Part shown: positions 63,307-64,000 of the stretch, one piece after another
Layout of the letters: the number at the start of each line of letters is the position of its first letter
Numbering within the stretch: the stretch's first letter is position 1
From: Turneriella sp.
Lineage (GTDB): Bacteria; Spirochaetota; Leptospiria; Turneriellales; Turneriellaceae
DNA: 64,000 nucleotides
Direction: 5' to 3'
Assembly: GCA_019186965.1 (NCBI GenBank)
Contig: JABARV010000002.1
Location: 254,737-318,736, forward strand
Made by a program: the position numbers and the translations under genes
The notes under the pieces: model-generated
Databases searched by the model: none
What the model was told of the DNA's origin: nothing
Seen by the model: only the letters and a program-made list of their open reading frames with translations

Positions 63307-64000
63307 TTTATCTTCGAGAAATTGCCAGGAGTCTAGGGCCAAACTCTCATACAAAACCTTATACAAGTGGACTCGTCTGGCATTCACCGCGTTGCTGAAT
63401 GCATCGATTCTTGATTTCTTATCCCAAGATCTGTCGGAGTGCCATGGAACTTCCGCCGCCATAGATTCTTTCTTCTTGGTATGGCATGCAGTCTCCCAAT
63501 TCTTCAAAATCTCAGGATCCTCGGGTATTGCACTGGCTTGCCTAATTTCACCAATTGTCTTGAAACCAAATGGTTTGCTAGTAAGGTATGAGAGATCTTT
63601 TCCGAATGGGACTGTATCCGGTATAGAATCTTGAGAATCTCCAAGTATAAACTTTCGCCACAAATTGTCAGCTTGATCAGATCGATTCAGATGCTTCGGC
63701 CATAGTCGATAGTTACCTACACATTCCACTAAAAATGCTCTGATAGTTTGAAAATCCTCGTGGGCACTTGGCATATCCCCCCGTTGGTTGAAGCAATCCG
63801 CTGCAATTATGTGATCCCAATCGAATGGCAAGTCCTCTTGCGTGTGATAAAGTGTTGGGTCATAATTTGGATACCACTTATGTAGGTAATACCGCTGATT
63901 CCAAGTTGCGAGATTATGTTCATTGCGGTCGAGTACGCTGGTTCGTTGTCTCGTTTTCCAATTTTTAGCTTCAGTCTCGAATTCTGTTACCGTGTGGAAT
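63295..64000 (-). CDS. HNH-type nuclease-like protein (partial, GmrSD/DUF1524-like)
   Basis: The frame runs in from the right edge for 234 residues. LDRNEHNLATWNQRYYLHKW is followed by LPFDWDHIIAADCFNQRG, whose DHI...N pattern matches the HNH active site of DUF1524/GmrSD-type restriction proteins. The last residues (KVTV and stop) are encoded by the IS66 terminal repeat, so the original 3' end is probably replaced. Start lies outside the window. Confidence 0.6.
   Translation of the reverse strand, partial: FHTVTEFETEAKNWKTRQRTSVLDRNEHNLATWNQRYYLHKWYPNYDPTLYHTQEDLPFDWDHIIAADCFNQRGDMPSAHEDFQTIRAFLVECVGNYRLWPKHLNRSDQADNLWRKFILGDSQDSIPDTVPFGKDLSYLTSKPFGFKTIGEIRQASAIPEDPEILKNWETACHTKKKESMAAEVPWHSDRSWDKKSRIDAFSNAVNARRVHLYKVLYESLALDSWQFLEDKVTV

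Noticed and set aside
60850-63320. Simple IS66 insertion into one nuclease gene with both halves preserved
   Set aside because: The flanking 8 bases do not match and the two coding ends have different domains (HNH-like and PD-(D/E)XK-like), so they need not be one gene.

Overview
The window looks like chromosomal DNA of a spirochaete of the Leptospira/Turneriella type. This is an inference from gene content; there is no rRNA to test it. Pointers are a bacterial XPB helicase, an RsbU-type phosphatase and a STAS protein, metX-metW, a BBP2-type porin in front of amtB and a PII gene, a cholesterol-oxidase-like GMC enzyme, a remnant of a cysteine-rich repeat protein, and many exported proteins of unknown function.

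Core half (1-42 kb). These are tightly packed housekeeping genes on both strands: the end of pyruvate phosphate dikinase, purK behind a structured leader, envelope proteins, porin-amtB-PII, metX-metW, purB, obgE, thiG, a probable omega subunit, XPB helicase, an acyltransferase, glycosyltransferase and DegT-family group, a GmhB-HldE fusion, pyrE, recX, a 1,254-residue lamin-tail lipoprotein, citrate synthase, a phasin-like protein and a thioesterase. Oddities include a membrane pyrophosphatase-like protein that has lost key metal-binding acids, a thiG gene with no ordinary start codon for its conserved N terminus, and short palindromes embedded in a coding sequence.

Accessory half (42.2-64 kb). 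Directly after a tRNA-Leu(CAA) the character changes. Eight large related repeats (about 209-326 bp) plus one partial copy separate single genes or gene pairs. Most have core-like ends of the RYYYAAC / GTTRRRY type and an inner stem around ATTTAC/GTAAAT. The DNA between successive repeats has complementary ends, up to 20 of 21 bases. This is how integron gene cassettes with attC sites look, but the sites are much longer than usual, carry several internal hairpins, and no integrase is visible. The cargo is mostly conflict and defence genes: a RelE/RHH toxin-antitoxin pair, a PIN/AbrB pair, a PD-(D/E)XK protein with zinc ribbons, a restriction-modification pair, a DUF4145 protein, nuclease-like proteins and a TlpA-like thioredoxin.

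Mobile elements have invaded the array: an IS91-family element, an IS1182-like element sitting exactly at a core site plus a relic of the same element at another core site, and a degraded IS66 element with a duplicated end. A 3.2-kb segment carrying a tail-collar-like protein and two envelope proteins is bracketed by 123-bp direct repeats. The cassette array is the most interesting system in the window.
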